DNA of 64,000 nt. Source: Lactuca virosa. Taxonomy: Eukaryota; Streptophyta; Magnoliopsida; Asterales; Asteraceae. Below are positions 24,061 to 33,719 of the stretch, one piece after another (the first letter of the stretch is position 1; the number at the start of each line of letters is the position of its first letter). Both the position numbers and the translations under genes were made by a program. Where the stretch lies: contig CAKMRJ010003334.1 in the NCBI GenBank assembly GCA_928212115.1, positions 34,087,027 to 34,151,026 of the forward strand. Reading direction: 5' to 3'. The notes beneath the pieces are model-generated. The model saw only the letters and a program-made list of their open reading frames with translations. It had not been told where the DNA came from and made no database searches.

Positions 24061-25178
24061 ACTCCATCTTCTCAAAAAAGCTCGGGGAGTACCTGTGTAT
24101 TATTTCCCTAAGAATACAAGTAATTTGAAAAGAGAGTATCAACATAAAGTTGAGTGAGTGCATAAGTGTTTATGTTTGAAAGAGTATCTCTGTATCTTGT
24201 ATATGTAAACTGTTCCAGAAAATCCTATATTTTCTGTTGTATATGAAAAGTAGTTTTATTCCCATAAAACCATTCTCTTTGTATCAATGTTTTGTATTTG
24301 TATTCCCTTATGAAAACTTGTAACTGAGAGTGTGCCTGGCTCCACCAGCTGTTATTGAAAACTGTATTGAACCATTGTAGTTTGTATTCTGTAAACTGGT
24401 ACTTTAAAGGTGTACTTTTGTTTAGTTGTTTATACATTAACGTATTGTTAATATCTTTCTAATGAGTTATTATAATCATACTATGACGGATGGCCTGAAA
24501 CAAACGCTTTGTGGGCGTTTAAACTGTTGATAACAATTGCCACTCATTGGCTTGTATGCCTGACTGTAGCTAGCAGCCTGAGTGCGGGGTTGTCAATCCC
24601 AATATAGATCTACACACAACTTGTTTCGATCCCCGGGCTGGAGATTCTGGTTATAATGTCAGGACTTTACCTTGGTTGTCTAAAATGAATTAAACAACCT
24701 GAATTGAATGTCTCATAAAAAGCTTATAAACGTTACATGTATATTAGTCATGAAAACCCAATCATTCTGAAATAAATGATTGACAATATGTTCTTGAATT
24801 AGTATTCCGAACATGTATTTGATAAGTGTAAACCCTTGATTTGTTCTGAATCAAACCCTTGTTTCTTGTAAAACAGTGTATTCTAGTATACTTGAATCAT
24901 GAATTATTGTTCTATGTATCATAAATTATACCTATTATAATTTATATGTACTTTCTGAATCGGTATTTAACTATGTTTGCATGTAATCCCTTGCTCAACA
25001 TGTTACAAAGGTAGTTAAACTGATGAAATAACTTTTATATTTATATACATATACAATTTTATTATAAATAAAATTTAAACGACACTCGGACAAATAACCG
25101 GTACTATAAGCCCACATCCAAACAAGGAAAAGGACCCAGAATGAGTTATCAGTCCTAAGCCTTTTAAATCTTATTTAT

Positions 25179-25186
<8 letters not shown>

Positions 25187-25234
<48 letters not shown>
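25187..25234. repeat. (TA)n microsatellite
   Basis: About 24 uninterrupted AT dinucleotides lie within the gypsy B LTR. Confidence 0.97.
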
Positions 25235-25241
<7 letters not shown>

Positions 25242-25676
25242 AATATGAATTTTTGGGGAAAAATATAAGATTATAAAAGAGTTTTAATGTTTTGAGTATT
25301 TTTGATGATTTAATGTCATTTTATCATGATTTGAAATCATGATTTTATAACACAAAGTTCTTGTGTTATGCTTGTATTCCCCCCCTTAAAATAGTAGAAA
25401 TTATGAAAATACGGGGGTATGAACTCACATGATAGGTGGTGATTCGGACAGCGTTTCGTTTCCCGGAAAGGAGTTTATTTGAAAAACCGGCTCAAATCGG
25501 CAGAGTTTCGACTGGAGAGAGGTTAACTTCTCGGGAATCTCAGGGCTTTGAGGCTTGATTAGGGTTTTAGACTTGATACCGGGGCTTTAGGGGTTGTATG
25601 TAAGCTTATGGAAGTGAAAGGGGTGAAAGTGTGTGAAAATTGGTGTGAAAAAGGTGAAAAATCCGGAGGGTCTCGC

Positions 25677-25970
25677 ACCTCTTATATACACCGAAGCCTC
25701 GGATCCGAATCTGTGGGAGGCTGCCGCGTGTTCGGACAGGTGGCGAAGGAAGGAGGCTGCTTCGGACAGGTGGCTCGCAGGTGGTGGCTTCGGACTGGAC
25801 CCAACTTCGGTCCAATGGGAAGGCGCCACGAAGGTCCGAGGGGTGTCCGAGGGGTGTCTCATGCGAGGGTGTCGGCTGCTTAGTGGACCTCGGCTGCGGT
25901 CCAATCAGAATGCGACACGGTGCACTGCGGTCCAACCAGAAGATGACACGTGGAGGCCTCGCATGCGAGA
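25677..25970 (-). promoter_or_regulatory. Promoter-like block of LTR B with CTCGCATGCGAG
   Basis: On the minus strand a perfect 12-bp palindrome CTCGCATGCGAG (25958-25969) is followed by related CTCGCATGAG and GCCACCTGTCCGA repeats and TTGGACCGCAG repeats, then TGTATATAAG (25690-25681). It has the same place relative to TATA as the motif clusters of the other LTRs, but a different sequence. Confidence 0.6.
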
Positions 25971-26029
25971 TGACGTGGCCGAAGGTCAGCCTTGCGAAAT
26001 TGCCCGGATTTTTTTTTGTGCCAAAAACT

Positions 26030-26600
26030 TGCGAAAATCATAACTTTCGCATACGAGCTTCGTTTTCGACGTTCTTTATATCCACGCGTAGGTAAAATTA
26101 TACTCTACGACTTTCGCTTAGACTTCGTGGGCTGATTTTGACTTGATTTTTTATATTATTATTTTTAACAGACCGGGACAGGAAATCCGTTAAAAATTCA
26201 TAACTTCTTCATCCGACGTCCGTTTTTGTCTGTCTTTACCGTTGTACTAATATTGACGAGACCTTCAATTCTCATTTAGGTTGTGTCGGCTAAAAATCAC
26301 TCGATCTTTATTTCGAGTTTTTAGCTGTACACTGCTATACTGAAACTTAGAAAAATCGTAACTTCGTCATACGAAGTCAGATTTTGCCGTTCTTTTTATG
26401 AAAGTTCTCGGCTTAACATAAACTACAACTTTCATTTAGATTGTTAAGGCTAAAAAGCCTTTTATTGAAAATTCTGTTTTTACACTGAACAGTGTTTTAT
26501 CGGTTTTGTCGCGGATTTTCGATTGGTCATAACTTCTTCGTTATAACTCGGATTTTAGTGTTCTTTATGTTTTTGGAAACCTTGTTACAATCTCTATCAC
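26030..26600 (-). repeat. Four 160-bp tandem repeats in LTR B
   Basis: Cores shaped CATAACTTCNTCATACGA begin near 26039, 26199, 26357 and 26528. Each is followed by a GTTCTTTAT-type string. The spacing of about 160 bp and the core recur in the LTR of gypsy H in the same orientation relative to the LTR. Confidence 0.75.
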
Positions 26601-26804
26601 TTGGTTCATCCCAATCGAGATTGTTTAATAATTTATTTTTGATGGTCAATTATGTACATATGCACAATATGCTAAAATTTCTCTTTATTATTTTAAAAAG
26701 AAATACAAATTGACCTACATTATTACATAGGTTTGAAATAACGGTTTGTTACATTATCCCCCCGTTAGAGAGAATTTCGTCCCGAAATTAGCATTACAGA
26801 TAGA

Positions 26805-28286
26805 CTAGGGAAAAAGATGTGGATATTTCTGTTGCATTTGATCCTCCTGTTCCCAAGTGAATTCAGGTCCCCGTTTTGCATTCCAGCGAACCTTCAATAT
26901 CGGGATACGACTTTGTTTAGTTTTCTTAACTTCCCTGTCTAGAATCTCTACGGGTTCTTCCACAAAGTTGAGGCTCTCGTTTAACTCGATTTCCTCGAGT
27001 GGGATTACAAGAGTCTCGTCGGATAGACACTTTTTCAAGTTCGAAACGTGGAAGGTAGGATGAATGTTATTTAGTTCTTGGGGTAGTCGAAGTTTGTAAG
27101 CTACAGGACCGATTCTGGCAAGAATCTCGAATGGTCCTATGTACCTTGGATTTAATTTGTCACACTTTCCAAAGCGTATCATGCCCTTCCAGGGTGAGAC
27201 CTTTAACAAGACGCGGTCACCAACCTGGAATTCCAAGGGTTTTCTCCTTTTGTCAGCGTAGCTTTTCTGTCTATCTCTGGAAGCTTTAAGTCGCTCCCGA
27301 ATTTGTACGATTTTCTCGGTGGTTTCTCGAATAATTTCTGGACCAGTGAGAGCACTGTCAGGAGTTTGACCTCTAGCTAGCTGCGTGTCACCCACTTCGG
27401 CCCAGCACAGAGGGGATCTGCACTTGAGGCCATAGAGGGCTTCGAATGGAGCAACCTTTATGCTAGTGTGATAACTACTGTTATAAGAGAATTCAACAAG
27501 GGGTAAATGAATATCCCATTCCTTCCCAAAGTCTATCACGCAAGCTCGCAACAGGTCTTCTAATGTTTGAATCGTCCTCTCACTTTGTCCGTCAGTTTGT
27601 GGATGGTAGGCTGTACTCATGTCCAGCCTAGTTCCCAAAGAGTTTTGTAAAGACTGCCAGAAACGAGAGGTGAATCTACTATCTCGGTCCGAAATAATAG
27701 ATATTGGTACACCATGCAGTCTAACAATATCCCTGAGGTAAGTTCTGGTTAGTTTCTCCATCTTGTCGGTTTCTTTTATTGGCAAGAAGTGTGCGGATTT
27801 GGTTAATCTGTCGACGATTACCCAAATAGTATCATAACCACCCGAAGTCTTGGGTAATTTGGTTATGAAATCCATTGTAATCCGCTCCCACTTCCATTCA
27901 TGGATTTCAGGTTGTTGTAATAAACCTGAAGGTTTTTGGTACTCTACCTTGACTTTGGCACAAGTAAGGCACTTGCCCACAAAGGTAGCGTTTTCGGCCT
28001 TCATGTTAGGCCACCAGTATAGTTTCTTAAGGTCCAGATACATCTTGTCTGAACCTGGATGAATGGAGTATCGGGTTTTGTGTGCTTCATTCATAACCAC
28101 GTCTCTGTAACCACCGAACTTTGGTGTCCAGATCCGGTTCATGAAATAATAGACTCCATCATCCCTGACTTCGAAGTTCTTATCCATTCCTCTCAGAGTT
28201 TCACCTGCCACGTTTTCGGGTTTCAAGGCTTCAAGTTGAGCTTCTTTGATTTGTGTGGACATATGTGAATGGATTGTCATGGTCAA
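26805..28286 (-). CDS. Gypsy B integrase with C-terminal chromodomain-like tail (open)
   Basis: This 493-codon open block is the C-terminal part of the gypsy B polyprotein, not a separate gene. It inserts cDNA into chromatin. The zinc-binding HHCC is complete (HKTRYSIHPG, then CLTCAKVK). The DDE catalytic core is visible as MDFITKLP with DTIWVIVDRLTKSAHF, DRDSRFTS and TAYHPQTDGQSERTIQ. A GPY/F-type region (PRYIGPFEI) follows. The C-terminus (VEILDREVKKTKQSRIP to FTWEQEDQM) resembles the chromodomain tail of Tekay-type chromoviruses. An in-frame TAA at about 28287-28289 separates it from RNase H, so it is not made from an intact polyprotein. It is the best-preserved enzyme domain in the window. 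Confidence 0.9.
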   Translation of the reverse strand: MTMTIHSHMSTQIKEAQLEALKPENVAGETLRGMDKNFEVRDDGVYYFMNRIWTPKFGGYRDVVMNEAHKTRYSIHPGSDKMYLDLKKLYWWPNMKAENATFVGKCLTCAKVKVEYQKPSGLLQQPEIHEWKWERITMDFITKLPKTSGGYDTIWVIVDRLTKSAHFLPIKETDKMEKLTRTYLRDIVRLHGVPISIISDRDSRFTSRFWQSLQNSLGTRLDMSTAYHPQTDGQSERTIQTLEDLLRACVIDFGKEWDIHLPLVEFSYNSSYHTSIKVAPFEALYGLKCRSPLCWAEVGDTQLARGQTPDSALTGPEIIRETTEKIVQIRERLKASRDRQKSYADKRRKPLEFQVGDRVLLKVSPWKGMIRFGKCDKLNPRYIGPFEILARIGPVAYKLRLPQELNNIHPTFHVSNLKKCLSDETLVIPLEEIELNESLNFVEEPVEILDREVKKTKQSRIPILKVRWNAKRGPEFTWEQEDQMQQKYPHLFP

Positions 28287-30245
28287 TTACTTTACTCGGC
28301 GTCCCGAGTATTCTTTTCTGCTAAGGGCATCAACTACTACGTTTGCTTTACCAGGGTGATAAAGAATTTCACATTCGTAGTCGTTCAGTAGCTCCACCCA
28401 TCGTCGTTGTCTCATGTTCAACTCTTTTTGATCGAAGATATGCTGGAGACTTTTATGGTCCGTGAATATTGTGCATTTCGTGCCATATAGGTAATGTCTC
28501 CAGATTTTTAGAGCAAACACCACCGCTCCTAGCTCAAGGTTGTGTGTTGTATAGTTGACTTCATGCGTCTTAAGTTGTCTCGAGGCATATGAGATAACCT
28601 TTCCTCTTTGCATAAGTACACACCTAAGCCCTTGATTTGAAGCATCACAGTACACTACAAAGTCTTATGTCCATTCGGGTAGAGACAAGATCGGTGCACT
28701 GCACAAGGCTTGTTTGAGCGTTTGGAATGTTGCTTCTTGCTTCTCTCCCTAACTAAAAGTTACACCCTTTTGCGTCAGGGTGGTAAGCGGCTTAGCGATT
28801 CGGGAGAAATTTTGGATGAATCTGCGATAGTAGCCAACAAGACCTAAGAATTGACGGATTTTTGTAGGTGTTTTGGGTGCTGGCCAGTTTTCAATTGCTT
28901 TGATTTTGGAAGGGTCCACGTGTATTCCTTCTGAACTGACCACATGACCTAGGAATTCAACCTTCCTAATCCAAAACTCGCACTTTGAAAACTTCGCATA
29001 GAGTTTTTCTGTCCTAAGGGTTTGTAATATTTGACGAAGATGTAGGCCATGTTCTTCTTTGCTTCTTGAGTAGATAAGGATGTCGTCGATGAAGACTATG
29101 ACGAATTTGTCCAGAAATGGACGACACACTCTGTTCATTAGATCCATGAACACAGCAGGTGCATTCGTCAATCCGAATGGCATCACTATAAACTCGTAAT
29201 GACCATAACGAGTTCTAAACGCGGTCTTGGGAATGTCTTCCTCCAAAATCCGTAACTGGTGATACCTGAATCTTAAGTCTATTTTCGAGAAGTAGTTCGC
29301 ACCTTGAAGTTGGTCGAACAGATCGTCAATGCGAGGCAAAGGATATCGATTCTTGATGGTAAGTTTATTCAGCTCGCGATAGTCTATGCACATGCGGAAT
29401 GATCCATCCTTCTTCTTTACGAACAAAACCGGTGCTCCCCATGGTGAGAAGCTTGGTCTTATGAAACCTTTGCTAAGGAGTTCGTTAAGCTGGCTGGATA
29501 ATTCTTGCATTTCAGAAGGTGCAAGACGATAGGGGGATTTGGCTATAGGGGTAGCTCCAGGGATTAAGTCGATTCGGAATTCGACTTGACGTTCGGGAGG
29601 TACTCCTGGAAGATCATCGAGAAAAATATCGGGAAAGTTGCAGACCTCTGGAATGCTCGCGATATCTTTCACTTCTTGCTTTTTGTCTACGACGTGAGCT
29701 AAGAATGCACAGTACTCCTTGTGAAGGTATTTATGTGCCTTGATGCAAGAAATGATCTGAAGGTTCATTCCGGGTTTGTCGCCATAGATAATAAGAGTTT
29801 CATTAGTTGGCAAGTTCAAACGAATAGCTCTTTCATAACATAGGATGTCGGCATGGTTGGGGCACAACCAATCCATACCTATTATGATGACAAAACTTTT
29901 GATAGAGACCGGCATAAGGTCTATTGGGAAAGACAAGTCATTCAAGGTAAGGATACATCCTATGTATATATCGTTGGTGGATTCAGATTTCCCGTTAGCC
30001 ATTTCTACTGTGAAAATTTCATTTAATGGTTGGGAGTTTTGATTTAGTAGATGTTTAAAATTATGGCTCACGAAGTTCCTCTCAGCACCACAATCAAATA
30101 GAATGCATGCATAAGTATTGTTGAGAAGGAACGTACCCGTGACCACTGCAGGGTCTGCCACCGCTTCTTCATGACCCAGTGCTAAAATCCTCCCAACTCC
30201 ACCGGCATTTCCAGCTTTTGGACAATCTTTCTTGAAATGCCCCAC
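28287..30245 (-). pseudogene. Gypsy B zinc knuckle end, protease, reverse transcriptase, RNase H (stops)
   Basis: The frame runs from GHFKKDCPKAG, the end of a CCHC zinc knuckle, through protease, reverse transcriptase and RNase H, in the order expected before the gypsy integrase. The protease active site reads LFDCGAERNFVS where DSGA or DTGA is usual, so it is likely dead. The RT catalytic motif FIDD is intact. RNase H is recognisable as VVYCDAS and TDHKSLQHI, ending in LYHPGKANVVVDALSRK. Three in-frame stops interrupt it: TAG near 28746-28748, TAA near 28664-28666 and TAA at about 28287-28289. The first and last look like Trp or Gln codons changed by G:C to A:T. Confidence 0.92.
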
Positions 30246-31097
30246 ATCATCGCATTGGTAGCATGCTCGGCCTACTCTAGCGGCAGGTACTTGCTGTTGT
30301 TGTTGTTGTTGTTGTTCTCCTTGGGTTGTTCTGGAGCAGAAACCACAGAGTTTTGACGGGATCCGTGGTCGATAAGAGATTGTGCCAGCTCTTTGGCACT
30401 GTCAAAAGTAATAGGCTTCGAAGCTAAAACACTTGACTGAATTTGGGGCGACATACCCCAAATATATCTCTCAATCTTTTTGCTCTCCATAGGAACCATA
30501 TCCGGACAAAGAATTGCCAGATCACAGAACCTACTGGTATATGTTAATATGTCAGAACCAACCATTGTATGACCCCATAGTTCTTGCTCCAGTTTCTGTA
30601 TTTCCCCTCGCGGAAGGTATTCCCGCATTAACATGGCTTTTAGGCTCTCCCAAACTGATAGAGTTAGCCACTACCAGAGTAAGTGACTTAATGTGACCAT
30701 TCCACCACGTTAGGGCCCTATCTGAAAAAGTACAGACAACAAATTTAACTTTGCTACCCTCCGGACAGGAGCAAATTTCGAAAATTGCTTCTGTCTTCTC
30801 TATCCACTGCCTTAGTGCCATAACTCCCCCAGTCCCATTAAAGGTCCTGGGTTTGGCATTAGAAAAATCCTTATAAGTGCACTCTCACGAATGCCCATGA
30901 CTTTCGCCATGGTTAGAAGGATGTGCACCAACTCCCGACCCAATAACACCAGGAGTATGGATATGAGACATGGCAGCCGCTACAGCCGCCATGACCGCCG
31001 CTTGAAACATAGCGGGGTCGAATTGAGGAGGTGGTGGTGGGGGTGGCGTCGGTGCTTCATTGATATTGATATGTCTTGGATTTCTACGAGGAGGCAT
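30246..31097 (-). pseudogene. Gypsy B gag (frameshifted)
   Basis: The start at 31097 gives MPPRRNPRHININEAP, a proline run and an alanine-rich stretch. It is followed after a frameshift near 30885 by the Retrotrans_gag core (MALRQWIEKTEAIFEICSC, then ALTWWNGHI). A second frameshift near 30650 leads into a frame with YLPRGEIQKLEQELW. A third, at a (GTT)n stretch coding for asparagines near 30290-30315, separates it from the zinc knuckle CYQCDDVGHFKKDC. At least three shifts rule out a working capsid protein. The AAGATG context around the start and the match to typical gypsy gag beginnings support the start chosen. Confidence 0.88.
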
Positions 31098-31616
31098 CTT
31101 TTTCTATAAAAGTCAATAGATAAAAAGATAGTGAGATATCAAGAATGAATATGAATTTGATATCTCTGAACTAAACACTTAATTCAACGTGAATCTTGTA
31201 AAGAATTGGAAATAGAAATCCACTGCAAGTACAACTTGCAACAGGATAATATGAAATAGAATGGTTATTTTTCAAAGAGTATGAATGTACATGTCGACTG
31301 TATTGGTATATTAAGTGTATGTAATCTGGAACACTTGACCTTAAAGCAGGTCTATAATATACCACAATACTGAGGAAGTGTCGACATCAAACCGACCTAC
31401 CAAAAATAAAATTTCCGCGGTCATATTGAAAGCATGAAAAATAACACTGGAACATTTCTGTGATCCAAAACTTTAGAATAGGATGTTTATGAGAATTGTA
31501 CTGACTCTTGTTGAAGTAAAGTGCTTATTGTTTTATTGATACTCGGTTTTGTACATATCGTGAAAAGTAGTATATACATTCGATATAGAAAGTAGAAAGT
31601 AGAAGTAGTGCGAACA
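31098..31616 (-). other. Noncoding spacer between extra ORF and gag of gypsy B
   Basis: This AU-rich spacer has no open frame of note. On the minus strand an AATAAA lies shortly after the end of the upstream frame, and TTGCAG-like acceptor sites lie before gag. These could allow an early-ending or spliced transcript, but nothing here proves it. Confidence 0.5.
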
Positions 31617-32189
31617 CTACTTGCGGCGGTTGCTACGACGGTTGTTGGGTTCCGCTTCGTCTTGTGCTTTCCAGCGCCTTTCTTGGGCAGCTTGATGCTC
31701 CCTCAATTCTCTTATCTCTGATTCAGCAGCATTAAGTTGCCTTTGAAGGGCTTCAGTATGGTGCTGGGTGTCATCATGCATTTCGTCAAGACGAAGGATA
31801 TCTACAGTGTTAGCCTGCGCAACTTTATTCACTTCTAGGATTCGATTGATCGACATCCTTGATTGATCGAATTGTCGGGCTATTCGGTTTACAATAACTG
31901 GAAGATCTCTATCGGTTGTTCCTCCTCTAGAGACGTTATAGAAACCTTGTGCCATTCCATAAGGAGGGCGTTGGCCGTCTTGTCGACTCCAATGGTTTAT
32001 GTATTGGCCCCACTCGGGTATTGGTTCTGCTTCCTCTTGCCTCAGGGGACGCTCCCCAGGGTTGCAGACTTGTGGCTTTGTATCCGTACCACTTGATTCG
32101 CTGTCCTCAAAGGGTTCTTCATCTGAGTCTGAGATCCAGCCTGCATTTTGTGGATTGTAGGGGTCCCCAGGTAAATTGTGTTCAGCCAT
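31617..32189 (-). CDS. Extra ORF upstream of gag in gypsy B, unknown function
   Basis: A 190-codon frame lies between the primer-binding site and gag, on the same strand as the element. The protein has an acidic N-terminal part (residues 20-35, SDSDEEPFEDSESS), a proline- and tryptophan-containing middle (50-80), a long heptad-like helical stretch (about 100-175, rich in Leu, Glu, Gln and Arg) that could form a coiled coil, and a basic tail NNRRSNRRK. No signal peptide, membrane segment, zinc finger or enzyme motif is visible, and I do not recognise the family. Unlike gag and pol beside it, it has no stop or frameshift. Extra frames before gag are known in Tat/Ogre-type elements but are unusual for Tekay-like ones. 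A chance frame cannot be excluded. Confidence 0.6.
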   Translation of the reverse strand: MAEHNLPGDPYNPQNAGWISDSDEEPFEDSESSGTDTKPQVCNPGERPLRQEEAEPIPEWGQYINHWSRQDGQRPPYGMAQGFYNVSRGGTTDRDLPVIVNRIARQFDQSRMSINRILEVNKVAQANTVDILRLDEMHDDTQHHTEALQRQLNAAESEIRELREHQAAQERRWKAQDEAEPNNRRSNRRK

Positions 32190-32619
32190 AGGTTCTGTAT
32201 TAGAAGTAAGGTTAGTAAAATACTCTCCGTAGTATTTTAATCTTTGTGTTCTGTTCTATAGTTCTTCTGAATATGTATGGTAAGTTTTAGATATGTCGCA
32301 ACACTACTATCACTCCCAAACACATGTTGGTCATATCTCAAATCAATATAGTTGATAAGGCTATATTAATTCCATATACGATTACATAACTGCCCAGGTT
32401 TGACTATAGTGTTCAACATCCAAATACTTTTAAGTTCTTATGACTGTGATACTGTACTTGTAGGTATGAGTGTTAGTATACTTCTTGTAAAAATACTTAA
32501 ATCTTTAAAAAGTATACTTGTAGTCAGAGCTCCTAGCCCCGATGTATTTATAGTTTGTATATCTTTTATGGATTGAAATATATACTGAGTTCACTATAAA
32601 CAATGCTCTGATACCAATC
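32190..32619 (-). other. Primer-binding site and leader of gypsy B
   Basis: On the minus strand TGGTATCAGAGC occupies 32616-32605, three bases after the LTR end. It matches initiator tRNA-Met. The rest is AU-rich leader up to the extra ORF at 32189. Confidence 0.85.
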
Positions 32620-33377
32620 TGTCACACCCCCAAACCAGACGGCGGAAACGTCTGGGGCTGGAGGACTTCAATTGTAGTATCACAACACATGCATCATAGT
32701 AATCAAAGTACAAACAACCATTGTATTTAAAAAGTATAAGTATTTACATGTGTTCAATCATTGTATATTGAACCAAAATAGTTATACATAAGAAGATATG
32801 ACTCAACATAGCTCCATCTTCTCAAAAAGCTCGGGGAGTACCTGTGTATTATTTCCCTGAGAATACAAGTAATTTGAAAAGAGAGTATCAACATAAAGTT
32901 GAGTGAGTGCATAAGTGTTTATGTTTGAAAGAGTATCTCTGTATCTTGTATATGTAAACTGTTCCAGAAAATCCTATATTTTCTGTTGTATATGAAAAGT
33001 AGTTTTATTCCCATAAAACCGTTCCCTTTGTATCAATGTTTTGTATTTGTATTCCCTTATGAAAACTTGTAACTGAGAGTGTGCCTGGCTCCACCAGTTG
33101 TTATTGAAAACTGTATTGAACCATTGTAGTTTGTATTCTGTAAACTGGTACTTTGAAGGTGTACTTTCGTTTAGTTGTTTATACATTAACGTATTGTTAA
33201 TATCTTTTTAATGAGTTATTATAACCATACTATGACGGATGGCCTGAAACAAACGCTTTGTGGGCATTTAAACTGTTGATAACAATTGCCACTCATTGGC
33301 GTGTATGCCTGACTGTAGCTAGCAGCCTGAGTGCGGGGTTGTCAATCCCGATATAGATCTACACACAACTTGTTTAG
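32620..33377 (-). mobile_element. 5' LTR of gypsy B, truncated
   Basis: It matches 23101-23296 plus 24061-24625 of the 3' LTR but has no copia insertion; GCTCCATCTT at 32811-32820 shows the empty target site. Homology stops near 33375, so about 2.1 kb of the LTR start is missing. Confidence 0.88.
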
Positions 33378-33719
33378 ATCTACACACAACTAGGGAAAAA
33401 GATGTTGATATTTCTGTTGCATTTGATCCTCCCGTTCCCAAGTGAATTCAGGTCCCCGTTTTGCATTCCAGCTAACCTTCACTATCGGGATACGGCTTTG
33501 TTTAGTTTTTTTAACTTCCCTGCCTAGAATCTCTACGGGTTCTTCCACAAAGTTGAGGCTCTCGTTTAACTCGATTTCCTCGAGTGGGATTACAAGAGTC
33601 TCGTCGGATAGACACTTTTTCAAGTTCGAAACATGGAAGGTAGGATGAATGTTATTTAGTTCTTGGGGTAGTCGAAGTTTGTAAGCTACAGGACCGATTC
33701 TAGCAAGAATCTCGAATGG
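33376..33719 (-). pseudogene. Second gypsy B integrase C-terminal fragment
   Basis: About 340 bp of the integrase C-terminus of a B-type element (GPFEI or PFEILARIGP to FTWEREDQMQQKY) lies upstream of the truncated 5' LTR, in the same orientation. It is nearly the same as 26805-27140. At 33376-33390 a 15-bp unit AGATCTACACACAAC from 33355-33369 is repeated at the junction. The fragment ends at 33719 and plus-strand gypsy A pol begins. The order internal-LTR-internal-LTR suggests the remains of a tandem B dimer. Confidence 0.85.

Larger units (their letters stand above)
23101..26753 (-). mobile_element. 3' LTR of gypsy B, interrupted by copia C LTR
   Basis: On the minus strand it starts at 26753 with TGTAACAAACCG, after a GGGGGG polypurine tract, and ends at 23101 with GGGTGTGACA. 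Without the copia LTR it is about 2.9 kb. It contains four diverged repeats of about 160 bp (26039-26580), a promoter block with a perfect CTCGCATGCGAG palindrome, and a (TA)n tract at 25187-25234. Short open frames at 25587-26095 overlap the promoter and look fortuitous. Confidence 0.85.

Noticed and set aside
25587..26095. Several overlapping open frames of 91-136 codons
   Set aside because: They occur on both strands in the GC-rich promoter part of LTR B, which is typical of chance frames.
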